Assembly (NCBI GenBank): GCA_963716445.1
Contig: OY970313.1
Coordinates: 930,001-994,000 of the forward strand
DNA: 64,000 nucleotides
Origin: JAAYBF01 sp963716445
Lineage (GTDB): Bacteria; Actinomycetota; Thermoleophilia; Solirubrobacterales; Thermoleophilaceae
Direction of reading: 5' to 3'
Both the position numbers and the translations under genes were made by a program. Shown here in pieces: positions 16,609-24,523 of this stretch. Numbering within the stretch: position 1 is the stretch's first letter; every line of letters starts with the position of its first letter. The notes beneath the pieces are model-generated. The model was not told where the DNA came from. It ran no database searches and was given only the letters and a program-made list of their open reading frames with translations.

Positions 16609-17221
16609 AGCGAGATCCGGCGAGCACCGCAGCAACAGTTCACGCGGCGGAGGCTGTGAGCTCCTCGCGTTGCGTCTCGTCGAGGTGCTTGTGCGAGGGG
16701 CAGTACTTGCTGCTGGGCAGCGGCACGCGCTGGCAGGACGTGCCCTTGCGCGTCGTCGCGTGGCAGCAGAGGGGACTGCCGTCGAAGGTGACCCCGTCAC
16801 GGGCCTGGCTGTCGACGTACGCGACGGCCTCGAGCATGTGGTGCTCGATCGTCCGGTACACGCGCAGCTGACCCGAGATCGGGAACAGGCTCCGAACGTC
16901 GTTGAACAGCGTCCTGACCGGATGGGCGAAGTAATGGCGGTCGGTCGCGAGACGCTCCATCGCGGACTCGCACTCGCTCAGCAGGCGGGCCTGGGCTACG
17001 GCGCGTCCACCGGAGGGCTGAGGGCTGACCTCCATGGCCAACTCCCTGTAGATAGCTCGGCTGAACTGGTACATACGGCCTCCCTGCTTGGGCGACGTGT
17101 CCGCCGCCGTCTCTCCCACTGAGCCGATTAGAGCAACGGCTCATGTAGTCGGAACGAATCCGAAGTTAAGTTCGGGTTAACGAGAGAGATTCGGGTGCTG
17201 CGGTGCTCGCCGGATCTCGCT
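16609..17221. repeat. 26-bp perfect inverted repeat bracketing a small gene
   Basis: AGCGAGATCCGGCGAGCACC plus 6 nt (16609-16634) is exactly inverted at 17196-17221. The only gene between them is the zinc-binding-motif protein at 16640-17074. No target duplication is visible beside the arms. The right arm is also the 5' part of the structured element at 17195-17282, so this may be two oppositely oriented copies of a dispersed repeat rather than transposon ends. Confidence 0.7.
16640..17074 (-). CDS. Uncharacterised protein with C-terminal Cys/His zinc-binding motif
   Basis: A 144-residue protein not assigned to a named family. ATG 17074 is chosen because it has a GGGAGG ribosome site; an upstream ATG at 17119 lacks one. 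The first 100 residues are helical with several conserved-looking aromatic and charged positions (HYFAHPVRTLFNDVRSLFP). The C-terminus has CCHATTRKGTSCQRVPLPS then KYCPSH, a C-x-A-x(3)-G-x(2)-C-x(n)-C-x(2)-H pattern seen in small zinc-binding modules of bacterial and phage proteins. The gene is bracketed by 26-bp inverted repeats. Confidence 0.6.
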   Translation of the reverse strand: MYQFSRAIYRELAMEVSPQPSGGRAVAQARLLSECESAMERLATDRHYFAHPVRTLFNDVRSLFPISGQLRVYRTIEHHMLEAVAYVDSQARDGVTFDGSPLCCHATTRKGTSCQRVPLPSSKYCPSHKHLDETQREELTASAA

Positions 17222-17282
17222 CCAGCTAGATCCGAAGCGGCCCCGTAGGGCCGATCCGGCTGCGCGCCTCCGCTACTGGGGG
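17195..17282. ncRNA. Structured intergenic element, copy B (double hairpin with covariation)
   Basis: About 85 nt matching 41713-41795 in sequence and shape. Hairpin 1: GGATCT (17212-17217), 10-nt loop CGCTCCAGCT, AGATCC (17228-17233). Four nt later hairpin 2: CGGCCC (17238-17243), loop CGTA, GGGCCG (17248-17253). In the other copy both stems differ in sequence yet still pair, with the same loop lengths and spacer. Transcription and strand are unknown; it could be a small RNA, a bidirectional terminator or a REP-like DNA element. Its 3' end overlaps the flavin reductase stop. Confidence 0.55.
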
Positions 17283-17755
17283 TGGAGCAGCCAGTCCATG
17301 CGGCGGCGTGCGTAGAGGAGGGGTTCGGCGTGCTCGAGGCGGCCGCCCTCGATGTCGCCGATCAGGATCGTGTGGTCGTAGCGCGTGAAGTTCTCGACGC
17401 GACGGCAGCGGAGGTAGGCGAGCGCCCCGGCGAGCTCGGGGACGTCGCCGTCCCAGCGCCAGTCGATGCCGGCGAACTTGTCCTCGCCGCGGGCCGCGAA
17501 TGCGCGGGCGACGTCCTCCTGGCCCGCGTGGAGGATGTGCACGCCGAAGCGCTCGCAGCCCGTCAGCGCGGCGTGGCAGCGCGAGTCGTGGCCGATCACG
17601 ACCAGCAGCGAGGGCGGGTCGGCGCTGTAGGACGACACGGACGTCGCCGCCAGCCCGCAGGCCTCGTTCTCGGCCCGGCGCGCCGTGATCACCGCCACGC
17701 CGGAGGCGAGCGAGGCCATCGCCTCGTGGAACAGCTCCGTGATCCCGGCCTCCAC
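17273..17755 (-). CDS. Flavin reductase-domain protein
   Basis: A 160-residue member of the flavin reductase-like FMN-binding split-barrel family (LASGVAVITARR, GLAATSVSSYSADPPSLLVV, FGVHIL and a central FTRYDHTILIGDIE). Such proteins reduce FMN or FAD with NAD(P)H for a partner monooxygenase, or act as stand-alone reductases; no monooxygenase is adjacent. I place the start at GTG 17755 because TAGCAT lies exactly 7 nt upstream; GTG 17761 would be two codons longer. It is followed upstream by nadB on the same strand, 13 bp away. Confidence 0.8.
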   Translation of the reverse strand: MEAGITELFHEAMASLASGVAVITARRAENEACGLAATSVSSYSADPPSLLVVIGHDSRCHAALTGCERFGVHILHAGQEDVARAFAARGEDKFAGIDWRWDGDVPELAGALAYLRCRRVENFTRYDHTILIGDIEGGRLEHAEPLLYARRRMDWLLHPQ

Positions 17756-17762
17756 CGGCACG

Positions 17763-17768
17763 ATGCTA
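17763..17768 (-). promoter_or_regulatory. -10 box of a leaderless flavin reductase transcript
   Basis: TAGCAT on the minus strand, 7 nt before GTG 17755 and between the nadB stop and this gene; there is no ribosome site. Confidence 0.5.
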
Positions 17769-17774
17769 GTCGCG

Positions 17775-19268
17775 CTACTCCCAGCGCTCCAGCGTCGCCG
17801 CGCCGTCGGCGCCGACGACGGTGTGGGTGGCGTCGAGCGCCGGGTCGGTGTCCGGGCGATCGCTGCGCTGGTGGGCGCCGCGGCTCTCCTCGCGGGCGAG
17901 GCAGGCCGCCGCGATCAGCCGTGCGACCGGGAAGGGGTCGTCGAGCAGCGTCCGCAGCCCGGCGGCGTCGCGGCGCAGGCCGGCATGGCGCCAGAGCGCG
18001 GTGCGGGTGGCGTGCGAAGGGGGAGCGGGAAGGCTCGCAGCTCGCGTGCGCGGGGCCTGCGGCGGGACCGGCTCGCCAGGGGCGGCGAGGGCTGCCCGGC
18101 GACCGAGGACGAAGCACTCGGCGAGCGAGTTCGACGCGAGCCGGTTGGCGCCGTGCAGGCCGGTGCAGGCGCACTCCCCGACCGCATAGAGGCCGGGCAG
18201 CGAAGCGCCGCCGTCGAGGTCGGTGGCGATGCCGCCCATCGTGTAGTGCGCCGCGGGGGCGACCGGGACCATGTCGCGCAGCGGGTCGATGCCGTTGCGC
18301 CCGAGCACCTCGGCGATGTTCGGGAAGCGGGCCATGTCGACCGGGCGCAGGTCGAGCGCCACGGCGCGCTCGCCGCTGGTCAGCAGGCTGGCCTCGATCG
18401 CCAACGCCACCTCGTCGCGCGGGGCGAGCTCGTCGACGAAGCGCTCGCCGCCCGGGTCGAGCAGCTTCGCTCCCTCGCCGCGGACCGCCTCGGTGATCAG
18501 GAAGCCGTCGTCCGCGCCGTCGCTGACCAGCGCGGTCGGGTGGAACTGCGTGAGCTCGAGGTCGGCGAGGTCGCCGCCGGCCGCGTGGGCGAGCGCCAGT
18601 CCGACGCCGACCGAGCCCGGCGGGTTGGTCGTGCGCTCCCAGAGCGCGGCGGCGCCGCCGGTGGCAAGCACGGTTGCACGGGCGATCAGCTCGGCGCCGC
18701 TCCCCTCACGCTGGATGCGCACGCCGACGCAGCGGCCGTCGCTGACGAGCAGCGCGTCGGCGGTCGTCCCCTCGAGCACGTCGATGCGCTCATCGGTCGC
18801 CGCCAGCGCGGCGAGCTGGCGGGTGATCCGCCGGCCGGTCGCGCTGCCGCCGGCGTGCACGATCCGCCGCGCCGAGTGGCCGCCCTCGAGGCCGAGCGCC
18901 AGGGCGCCGTGGCGATCGGCGTCGAAGCGCACGCCGAGCCGCTGGAGCTCACGCACCCGCTCGGGGGACTCGTCGCAGAGCGCGCGCACGGCGCTCTCAC
19001 GCGCCGCGCCGCGGCCGGCCGCGAGCGTGTCGGCGGCGTGGCGGCCGGGTGAGTCGTCGGCCGCGAGCGCGGCGGCGATGCCGCCCTGGGCCCAGTAGCT
19101 CGCCGAGCCGTCGAGCGGCGTGCGCGAGACGAGCGTGACCTGCGCTCCCTCGCGCGCGGCGAGCAGCGCGCAGAACAGCCCGGCCGCGCCGGCTCCGATG
19201 ACGGCGACGTCTGTCCGGAGCGGTGTCGCGGCCGAGGGGTCCACTGGACGCGGGTACGGTAACGCCAT
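17775..19268 (-). CDS. nadB: L-aspartate oxidase
   Basis: A 497-residue FAD enzyme that oxidises L-aspartate to iminoaspartate, the first step of de novo NAD synthesis in the cytoplasm. The Rossmann loop VIGAGAAGLFCALLAA begins near residue 22; later blocks are GSASYWAQGGIAAAL, the active-site region LTQFHPTAL and RGEGAKLLDPGGERF, and the FAD-binding GLYAVGECACTGLHGANRLASNS. The C-terminal helical domain is shorter and more degenerate than in E. coli NadB. nadA and nadC are not in the window. The gene is divergent from the deacetylase-family gene, and their 5' ends touch or overlap. Confidence 0.92.
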   Translation of the reverse strand: MALPYPRPVDPSAATPLRTDVAVIGAGAAGLFCALLAAREGAQVTLVSRTPLDGSASYWAQGGIAAALAADDSPGRHAADTLAAGRGAARESAVRALCDESPERVRELQRLGVRFDADRHGALALGLEGGHSARRIVHAGGSATGRRITRQLAALAATDERIDVLEGTTADALLVSDGRCVGVRIQREGSGAELIARATVLATGGAAALWERTTNPPGSVGVGLALAHAAGGDLADLELTQFHPTALVSDGADDGFLITEAVRGEGAKLLDPGGERFVDELAPRDEVALAIEASLLTSGERAVALDLRPVDMARFPNIAEVLGRNGIDPLRDMVPVAPAAHYTMGGIATDLDGGASLPGLYAVGECACTGLHGANRLASNSLAECFVLGRRAALAAPGEPVPPQAPRTRAASLPAPPSHATRTALWRHAGLRRDAAGLRTLLDDPFPVARLIAAACLAREESRGAHQRSDRPDTDPALDATHTVVGADGAATLERWE

Positions 19269-20202
19269 CGCGGCGCCGCTCTACTTCCGTCACCCGTCGT
19301 CGCTGGACCACGACACCGGAGCGCACCCCGAGCGCTCGGATCGGATTCGGGCGCTCGAGGCGGCGCTGGAGGACCGCGACTGGCTCGGCTGGGAGCGGCG
19401 CGAGGCGCCCGAGGCGAGCGACGAGCAGTTGCTGCGGGTGCACGCGCGCAGCCACCTCGAGCGGGTTCGCGCGGCCTGCGAGCGCGGCGAGCCGCTCGAT
19501 CTCGACACGCCGGTCGTACCCGCGTCGTGGGAGGCCGCGCGCCGCGCCGCGGGAGGCGCCTGCGCGCTGGTCGAGGCGCTGCTGAGCCGGGCGGCGCCGG
19601 CCGGCCTGGCGGCCCTGCGCCCGCCGGGACACCACGCCGAGCCGGACCGCGCGATGGGCTTCTGCCTCTTCTCGAACGTCGCGGTCGCCGCCCGCCATGC
19701 GCTCGACGCGCTCGGCGCCGAGCGCGTGCTGGTGCTCGACTGGGACGTGCACCACGGCAACGGCACCCAAGCGGCGTTCTACGAGTCCTCGGAGGTGCTG
19801 TTCGTCAGCCTCCACCGCTGGCCGTTCTATCCCGGCACCGGGGCGACGTGTGACAACGGCCGCGGCCCCGGCACGGGCTACACGCTCAACCTGCCGCTCG
19901 CCGCCGGCTCGGGCGAGGCCGAGTGGATCGCCGCGCTGGAGCAGGCCGCGCTGCCGAGGGCGCGCGACTATCGGCCGGACCTGATCCTCGTCTCGGCCGG
20001 CTTCGACGCCCACCGCGACGACCCGCTCGGCGGTTGCGCGCTCGAGACCGAGAGCTTCCACCGGATGGCCCGCCTCGTCCGCGAGCTCTCCGACGACGTG
20101 GGGGCGCCGGTCGGCGCCGTGCTCGAGGGCGGCTACGACGTCGACGCCCTCGCCGCCTCGGTCGTCGCGACGATGATGGGCCTGGAGGGGAGCCAGGCGT
20201 AG
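19198..20202 (+). CDS. Histone deacetylase family protein (AcuC/amidohydrolase type)
   Basis: A zinc deacetylase of the arginase/HDAC fold: HPSSLDHDTGAHPER at the N-terminus, the His-His charge relay RPPGHHAE, zinc ligands in LDWDVHHGNGTQ and SAGFDAHRDDPLGG, and the active-site end EGGYD. It could deacetylate a protein lysine or polyamine-type substrate. The start is uncertain: ATG 19198 would overlap nadB by 71 bp, no other ATG, GTG or TTG precedes the conserved N-terminus, and a TACGGT box (19255-19260) sits 6 nt before an in-frame ATC at 19267, hinting at a leaderless ATC start. Confidence 0.85.
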   Translation: MTATSVRSGVAAEGSTGRGYGNAIAAPLYFRHPSSLDHDTGAHPERSDRIRALEAALEDRDWLGWERREAPEASDEQLLRVHARSHLERVRAACERGEPLDLDTPVVPASWEAARRAAGGACALVEALLSRAAPAGLAALRPPGHHAEPDRAMGFCLFSNVAVAARHALDALGAERVLVLDWDVHHGNGTQAAFYESSEVLFVSLHRWPFYPGTGATCDNGRGPGTGYTLNLPLAAGSGEAEWIAALEQAALPRARDYRPDLILVSAGFDAHRDDPLGGCALETESFHRMARLVRELSDDVGAPVGAVLEGGYDVDALAASVVATMMGLEGSQA

Positions 20203-20212
20203 CGACGTGCCG

Positions 20213-20271
20213 GCCCGACCTTCGTCGGGAGCCTTGGGCACACCCTGGTGTGCTCAAGCGTCCAAACGGAC
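20213..20271. terminator. Bidirectional terminator hairpins between convergent genes
   Basis: Three hairpins follow each other: CCCGAC/GTCGGG with a 4-nt loop (20214-20229), a 12-bp stem CTTGGGCACACC/GGTGTGCTCAAG (20233-20258, one G-U pair), and GTCC/GGAC around 20260-20271. They fill the gap between the deacetylase-family gene and the glycosyltransferase stop codons. No U-tract follows, as is usual at this GC content. Confidence 0.6.
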
Positions 20272-20296
20272 CTTTGACACGGGCGCCGTCGGCCGG

Positions 20297-21307
20297 TCAG
20301 CGGCCGGCGCTGAGCGCGTCGTCGACGACGGCGAGGATGCCGTCGCGCCGGATCTGCAGCGGGAACTCGCTCAGGATGCGCTCGCGGGCCTTGCGGTGCG
20401 CCTGCGGGCCCAGCTCGAGCGCTCGGCGAACGCCGTCGGCGACGGCCGCCGGCTCCTGCGACGAGATCAGGACGCCGGCGTCGCCCACCACCTCCGGCAT
20501 CGCGGTCACGTCCATGACCACGGGCACGCAGCCGGCCAGCATCGCCTCGGCGACGGCGAGGCCGAAGCCCTCGTGGCGCGACGCCTGGACGTAGGCGGTC
20601 GCCCGCGCGTAGAGGCTCTCGAGCTGCTCGTCGGAGACCCAGCCGGTGAACTCGACGTTCGGTCCCGCGACCGCCCTCAGCCGCTCGATCGAGTCGTCGA
20701 GCCACTTGCCGGCGAAGACGAAGCGGACGTCGGGTAGCTCCCGGGCCGCCTCGACGAACGGCAGCTGTCCCTTCTGGACGAGCGTGCCGGCGTCGATAGC
20801 GCCGACGGTCAACGCCATCCGCTCGCGCGGGCGGCTCTCGTCGAGCGGGCCGAAGGGGTCCGGCACGCCGTGGTGCACGACGGTCACCCGACTCGGGTCG
20901 ATCGGCGTGTTGGCCGCTATCTCGCCCCGGCTGTACTCCGAGTTGGTCACCAGCCGGCCGGCGCGACGCATGATCCAGCGACTCGCCCAACGGCGCAGGC
21001 CGCCCTGCTGATAGCCGTAGCCGATGTCCGGCATGCTCGCCGTGTCGAAGCCGCCGACGATCTGGACCGACGGCTTGCGCAGCGCCCAGGCGAGGGTCAT
21101 CGGGAAGAAGGTGTGCCAGGAGGCGAACCAGCCGAAGACGAGGTCGGCGCGCAGGACCGCGGGAACCAGCTTCGCCAGGTTCGGTATCCGTCCGGGCTGG
21201 TAGAGGTCCTCCACCTGGTAGCGCTCGGCGAGGATCTCGCGGTCGATCGCGACGAAGCTGGCCTTGCGGCTGTGCACGTAGAGGATCCGCGGCCGGTCCC
21301 GCGTCAT
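20297..21307 (-). CDS. Family 4-type glycosyltransferase
   Basis: A 336-residue retaining glycosyltransferase with the GT-B fold. The nucleotide-sugar site is in the C-terminal half: VTVVHHGVPDPFGP, FVFAGKWLDD and the GT4 signature ASRHEGFGLAVAEAMLAGCVPVV with Glu catalytic or donor-binding positions. No signal peptide or membrane helix. It starts 1 nt after the asparagine synthetase stop, so the two are one operon, typical of loci that build and amidate or decorate a cell-surface polysaccharide. Sugar and acceptor unknown. Confidence 0.85.
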   Translation of the reverse strand: MTRDRPRILYVHSRKASFVAIDREILAERYQVEDLYQPGRIPNLAKLVPAVLRADLVFGWFASWHTFFPMTLAWALRKPSVQIVGGFDTASMPDIGYGYQQGGLRRWASRWIMRRAGRLVTNSEYSRGEIAANTPIDPSRVTVVHHGVPDPFGPLDESRPRERMALTVGAIDAGTLVQKGQLPFVEAARELPDVRFVFAGKWLDDSIERLRAVAGPNVEFTGWVSDEQLESLYARATAYVQASRHEGFGLAVAEAMLAGCVPVVMDVTAMPEVVGDAGVLISSQEPAAVADGVRRALELGPQAHRKARERILSEFPLQIRRDGILAVVDDALSAGR

Positions 21308-21308
21308 C

Positions 21309-23195
21309 TCAGACCGCCTCCGCTGGTTCCGGCACGGCGCCCTCCACGAAGCTGCGATGCCACTCCGAGAGCTCGAGCAGGCAGTAGAGGATCCGCTTGT
21401 GGTCGGCTCGTCGCGAGCGGTGGTCGGTCACGAGCTCGGCGACCGTGGCCGGGTCGATCAGCTCGGCGACCGGCGCGCCCGCCGCGTAGCGGTGCTCGAC
21501 CTCGGCGCCGAGCGACTCGCGCAGCCAGCGGTCGTACGGGGTCGAGAAGCCGTGCTTGGGGCGGTCGACGATCTCGCGCGGCAGCAGCCTGGACATCGCC
21601 TTGCGATGCAGCCGCTTGCCCGAGCGGAGGCGGACGCGCTCGCTCGCGGGGACGCGCTCGACGAAGTCGATCAGCTCGACGTCGAGGAACGGGACGCGCT
21701 GCTCGAGGCTGGCCGACATCGACATCTTGTCGGCGCAGACGAGCAGGCCGTCGGGCAGGAAGAGGTGCGTGTCGAGGTAGAGCGCCTGCTCGAGCAGCGA
21801 GCGGCCCTCGACATCGGCGACCACGCCGGCCGCGAGCGCCGTCCGCTCGGCCGCCGCCTGCTCGCCGGCGTCGCCGACGAGCCGGGCGCGCAGATCCTCG
21901 CCGGTTATCTCGACCAGCCGGACGAGTCGCTCGGCGTCCGACATGTCGCCGAGCAGCCGGGCCGCGCGACGGCCGCGCTCGTTGCCGGGCAGCAGGCCGG
22001 CCGCGGCGCGGAGGGGTGCGGCGAGCGGCCCGACGCGTCGCGCGACGCCGAGCGCCATCGCCGCCTGGTGGCGGCCGTAGCCGCCGTGCGGCTCGTCGGC
22101 GCCCTGGCCCGAGAGCGCGACCTTGACCGATCGGGCCGCGAAGCGCGAGAGCTGCATCAGGGCCGGCGCCGAGGGGATGCCGCACGGCTCCTCGAGGTGG
22201 CGCACCGCGCGCGCCAGCTCGCCGAGGAAGTCGCCCTGCTCCATCGCCGTGTCGTGGTGGTCGGTTCCGACGACGCGGGCCGTCTCGGCCGCGTAGGCGC
22301 GCTCGTCGAGCACGTCGCCGTAGCCGGGGAAGCCGATCGCGAAGGTCCGGGGCGGGGAGTCCGAGCGGCTCGCCATCGCGGTGGCGATCGCCGCGGAGTC
22401 GACCCCGCCGGACAGGAAGGCGCCGTACGGGACGTCGGACATCATCTGGCGCTCGACCGCGTCGCCGAAGCGGTCGGCCAGCTCGCGCGCGAGCTCCTCG
22501 CCGCGCAGGTCGCGCTCCGAGGCGCCGGGCGCGCGGCGATAGCTCGACACGTGCGGCGGAGCGTCCTCGGTCGCCACCAGCAGCGACGCGGCCGGCAGCT
22601 TCGACACGCCCTCGAACAGCGTTCGCGGCGCCGGGGTGAAGCGGCAGGCGAGGTAGTGGTCGAGCGCGACCCGGTCGACGCGCGGCTCGACGAGTCCCGC
22701 CGCCAGCAGCGCTCCGACCTCCGACGCGACGCCGACGCGGCGACCGCTCGCGCACCAGTAGACCGGCTTCACGCCGAGCGGGTCGCGCGCGACGAGCAGC
22801 CGGCGGCGGCGCTCGTCCCAGATCGCGAAGCCGAAGATCCCGTTGAGGAAGCGGACGCAGTCGTCGCCGTGCTCCTCGTAGAGGTGGACGATCACCTCGC
22901 AGTCGGAGTGGGTAGCGAAGCGGTGCCCGCGTGCCTCGAGGTCGGCGCGCAGCGCCTCGTGGTTGTAGATCTCGCCGTTCGCGACGAGCGAGACCGACCC
23001 GTCCTCGGAGCGCAGCGGCTGGTCTCCGCCGGCGACGTCGACGATCGCCAGCCGGCAGTGCGCGAGCGTGACGGCCCCCTGCGACATGACGGCCTGGCCG
23101 TCGGGGCCGCGGTGGCGCATCGCTGCGGTCATCCGCCGCCCGGCGTCGGCGGGGGCCGTGCCGGCGGGATCGAGGAGGGCTCCGATGCCGCACAT
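21309..23195 (-). CDS. asnB: Glutamine-hydrolysing asparagine synthetase family protein
   Basis: 628 residues. Cys2 (MCGIGALL) is the glutaminase nucleophile; the N-terminal Ntn domain (about 1-215) has RHRGPDG, RLAIVD and NGEIYNH. The synthetase domain (from about 235) has the ATP pyrophosphatase loop FLSGGVDSAAIA and SGQGADE. ATG 23195 places Cys2 correctly; longer frames upstream would bury it. Because it is coupled to a glycosyltransferase, it may amidate a cell-surface sugar acid or precursor (as in exopolysaccharide loci) rather than make free asparagine; both are possible. Confidence 0.85.
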   Translation of the reverse strand: MCGIGALLDPAGTAPADAGRRMTAAMRHRGPDGQAVMSQGAVTLAHCRLAIVDVAGGDQPLRSEDGSVSLVANGEIYNHEALRADLEARGHRFATHSDCEVIVHLYEEHGDDCVRFLNGIFGFAIWDERRRRLLVARDPLGVKPVYWCASGRRVGVASEVGALLAAGLVEPRVDRVALDHYLACRFTPAPRTLFEGVSKLPAASLLVATEDAPPHVSSYRRAPGASERDLRGEELARELADRFGDAVERQMMSDVPYGAFLSGGVDSAAIATAMASRSDSPPRTFAIGFPGYGDVLDERAYAAETARVVGTDHHDTAMEQGDFLGELARAVRHLEEPCGIPSAPALMQLSRFAARSVKVALSGQGADEPHGGYGRHQAAMALGVARRVGPLAAPLRAAAGLLPGNERGRRAARLLGDMSDAERLVRLVEITGEDLRARLVGDAGEQAAAERTALAAGVVADVEGRSLLEQALYLDTHLFLPDGLLVCADKMSMSASLEQRVPFLDVELIDFVERVPASERVRLRSGKRLHRKAMSRLLPREIVDRPKHGFSTPYDRWLRESLGAEVEHRYAAGAPVAELIDPATVAELVTDHRSRRADHKRILYCLLELSEWHRSFVEGAVPEPAEAV

Positions 23196-23322
23196 GCGCC
23201 GCATCTTCGCAGCGGGAACGGCGCCGTCACGCGTCCGTTGCGGAGCTGTCGCTCGAGCGTGCGGAACCTTGCGTCCGACGCGGCAAGAGTGGCTCCGGTC
23301 AACGTTCGAACGGAGGTCACTC

Positions 23323-23553
23323 ATGCATCGCTTCTTCGGGCTCGCCCACGGCGGGCCGCTCGTCGCACTGGCCCGGCTCAAGCGCCAGTGCGGTCAGGGA
23401 ACCGTCGAGTACGTCGCGCTGATCCTGCTCGTCGCGCTCGTGATGGCCGGCGTGGTGGCCGCCATGGAGGGCTTCGAGACCAACGAGGGCAAGGAGCTCG
23501 GAGACGTGATCCTCGGCAAGCTCAAGGAGGCCGTGAGGAAGGTGGAGTTCTAA
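23323..23553 (+). CDS. Flp/type IVb-like pilin, orphan
   Basis: A 76-residue protein whose hydrophobic stretch follows a prepilin-peptidase-like site: CGQGTVEYVALILLVALVMA, with cleavage expected after Gly and the conserved Glu at mature position 5. This is the Flp (Tad) pilin pattern. No tadA, tadB or tadC gene is nearby, so assembly would use machinery encoded elsewhere, or the protein is a minor pilin. A strong GGAGG ribosome site precedes ATG 23323. The N-terminal part before the cleavage site is about 24 residues. Confidence 0.75.
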   Translation: MHRFFGLAHGGPLVALARLKRQCGQGTVEYVALILLVALVMAGVVAAMEGFETNEGKELGDVILGKLKEAVRKVEF

Positions 23554-23559
23554 CCGGGA

Positions 23560-23653
23560 GCGCGAGCGGCGTCGCCTGGTGGCGCCGCCGGGAGCCTTGC
23601 GGGTCGCGCCGGCCGCCCCGCCGGCTCTCCCTCCCGGGCTTCGCCGCTCGCGC
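23560..23653. repeat. Structured intergenic repeat after the pilin gene
   Basis: Arms GCGCGAGCGGCG (23560-23571) and CGCCGCTCGCGC (23642-23653) enclose 70 nt that begin GTCGCCTGGTGGCG and continue CGGGAGCCTTGCGGG; these inner segments match the repeat at 1938-1973 with few changes. It probably serves as terminator for the pilin gene and belongs to a dispersed repeat family. Confidence 0.55.
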
Positions 23654-23680
23654 CTCCTGGGTTCCGATCGGCCTGCGACG

Positions 23681-24523
23681 ATGCACGCTGTGTCCGAGCG
23701 CGATCTACCCGTTGCGGTCTTCGATTCCGGGGTCGGCGGGCTCACCGTCCTGCACGAGTGCCTGGTGTCGCTCCCGCACGAGGACTTCCTCTATCTCGGC
23801 GACACGCTGCGCTTTCCGTACGGGAGCCGCGCGCCGGCCGAGCTGCAGGCGTTCGCGCGCGAGCTCGCCGGGATCCTGCTCGACGAGGGCGCGAAGCTGA
23901 TCGTCGTCGCCTGCAACTCCGCCACCTCGGCGGCGCTGCCGGCGCTGCGCGACGAGCTCGAGGGCCGGGCGCCGGTCGTGGGGGTGGTGGCGCCCGAGGC
24001 ACGCGTCGCCGCGGCGACGACCCGCAACGGGCGCGTCGGCCTGCTCGCCACGCCGACGACGGTGGCCAGCGGAGCCTATGAGCGAGCGCTGGCCGAAGCC
24101 TCGGGCGGCAAGGCGACGCTCCATGCGGTCGCCAGCGCCGAGCTCGCGCCGTTGATCCAGGAGGGCGGCGAGATCGACGAGCGGACGATCGCCGCCGTCG
24201 AGCAAGCCTGCGCGCCGCTGCTCGACGCGGGCGTCGACACGGTCATCCTCGGCTGCACGCACTACCCGCTGGTGCGGCCGGTGATCCAGCGCCGCCTCGG
24301 CCGGCGCGTCGAGATCGTGACGTCGGGCGAGGCGATCGTCGAGGAGGTCGAGCGCGAGCTCGACGCGTCCGGCGCCGCGGCCCCGGAGGGACGGCGCGGC
24401 TCGTACAGGTTCCTGGCGACCGGCGACGTCGACGAGTTCCGGCGGCTCGGCACGCGCTTCCTCCACCTGCCGATCGCGGTCGTCGACCACGTCGAAGTGC
24501 CACCGGCCGAGGTCGCGGCGTGA
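23681..24523 (+). CDS. murI: Glutamate racemase
   Basis: A 280-residue cofactor-independent racemase making D-glutamate for peptidoglycan. Both catalytic cysteines are visible: VACNSATS and GCTHYPLV; FDSGVGGLTVL near residue 13 is the family N-terminal signature, and YLGDTLRFPYG follows. ATG 23681 is chosen; the frame is open further upstream through the repeat. It leads an operon murI-rph-rdgB-CDF transporter with 4-bp GTGA overlaps (13 nt gap before rdgB), a gene order common in actinobacteria. Confidence 0.93.
   Translation: MHAVSERDLPVAVFDSGVGGLTVLHECLVSLPHEDFLYLGDTLRFPYGSRAPAELQAFARELAGILLDEGAKLIVVACNSATSAALPALRDELEGRAPVVGVVAPEARVAAATTRNGRVGLLATPTTVASGAYERALAEASGGKATLHAVASAELAPLIQEGGEIDERTIAAVEQACAPLLDAGVDTVILGCTHYPLVRPVIQRRLGRRVEIVTSGEAIVEEVERELDASGAAAPEGRRGSYRFLATGDVDEFRRLGTRFLHLPIAVVDHVEVPPAEVAA

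Noticed and set aside
16609..17221. Classical insertion sequence at the 26-bp inverted repeats
   Set aside because: The enclosed gene has no transposase motifs and no target duplication is visible.
23240..23322. c-di-GMP (GEMM) riboswitch before the Flp-like pilin
   Set aside because: A GGCAAGAG stretch looked suggestive, but the GGGCAAACC and GGGACGCAAAGCC blocks are missing.
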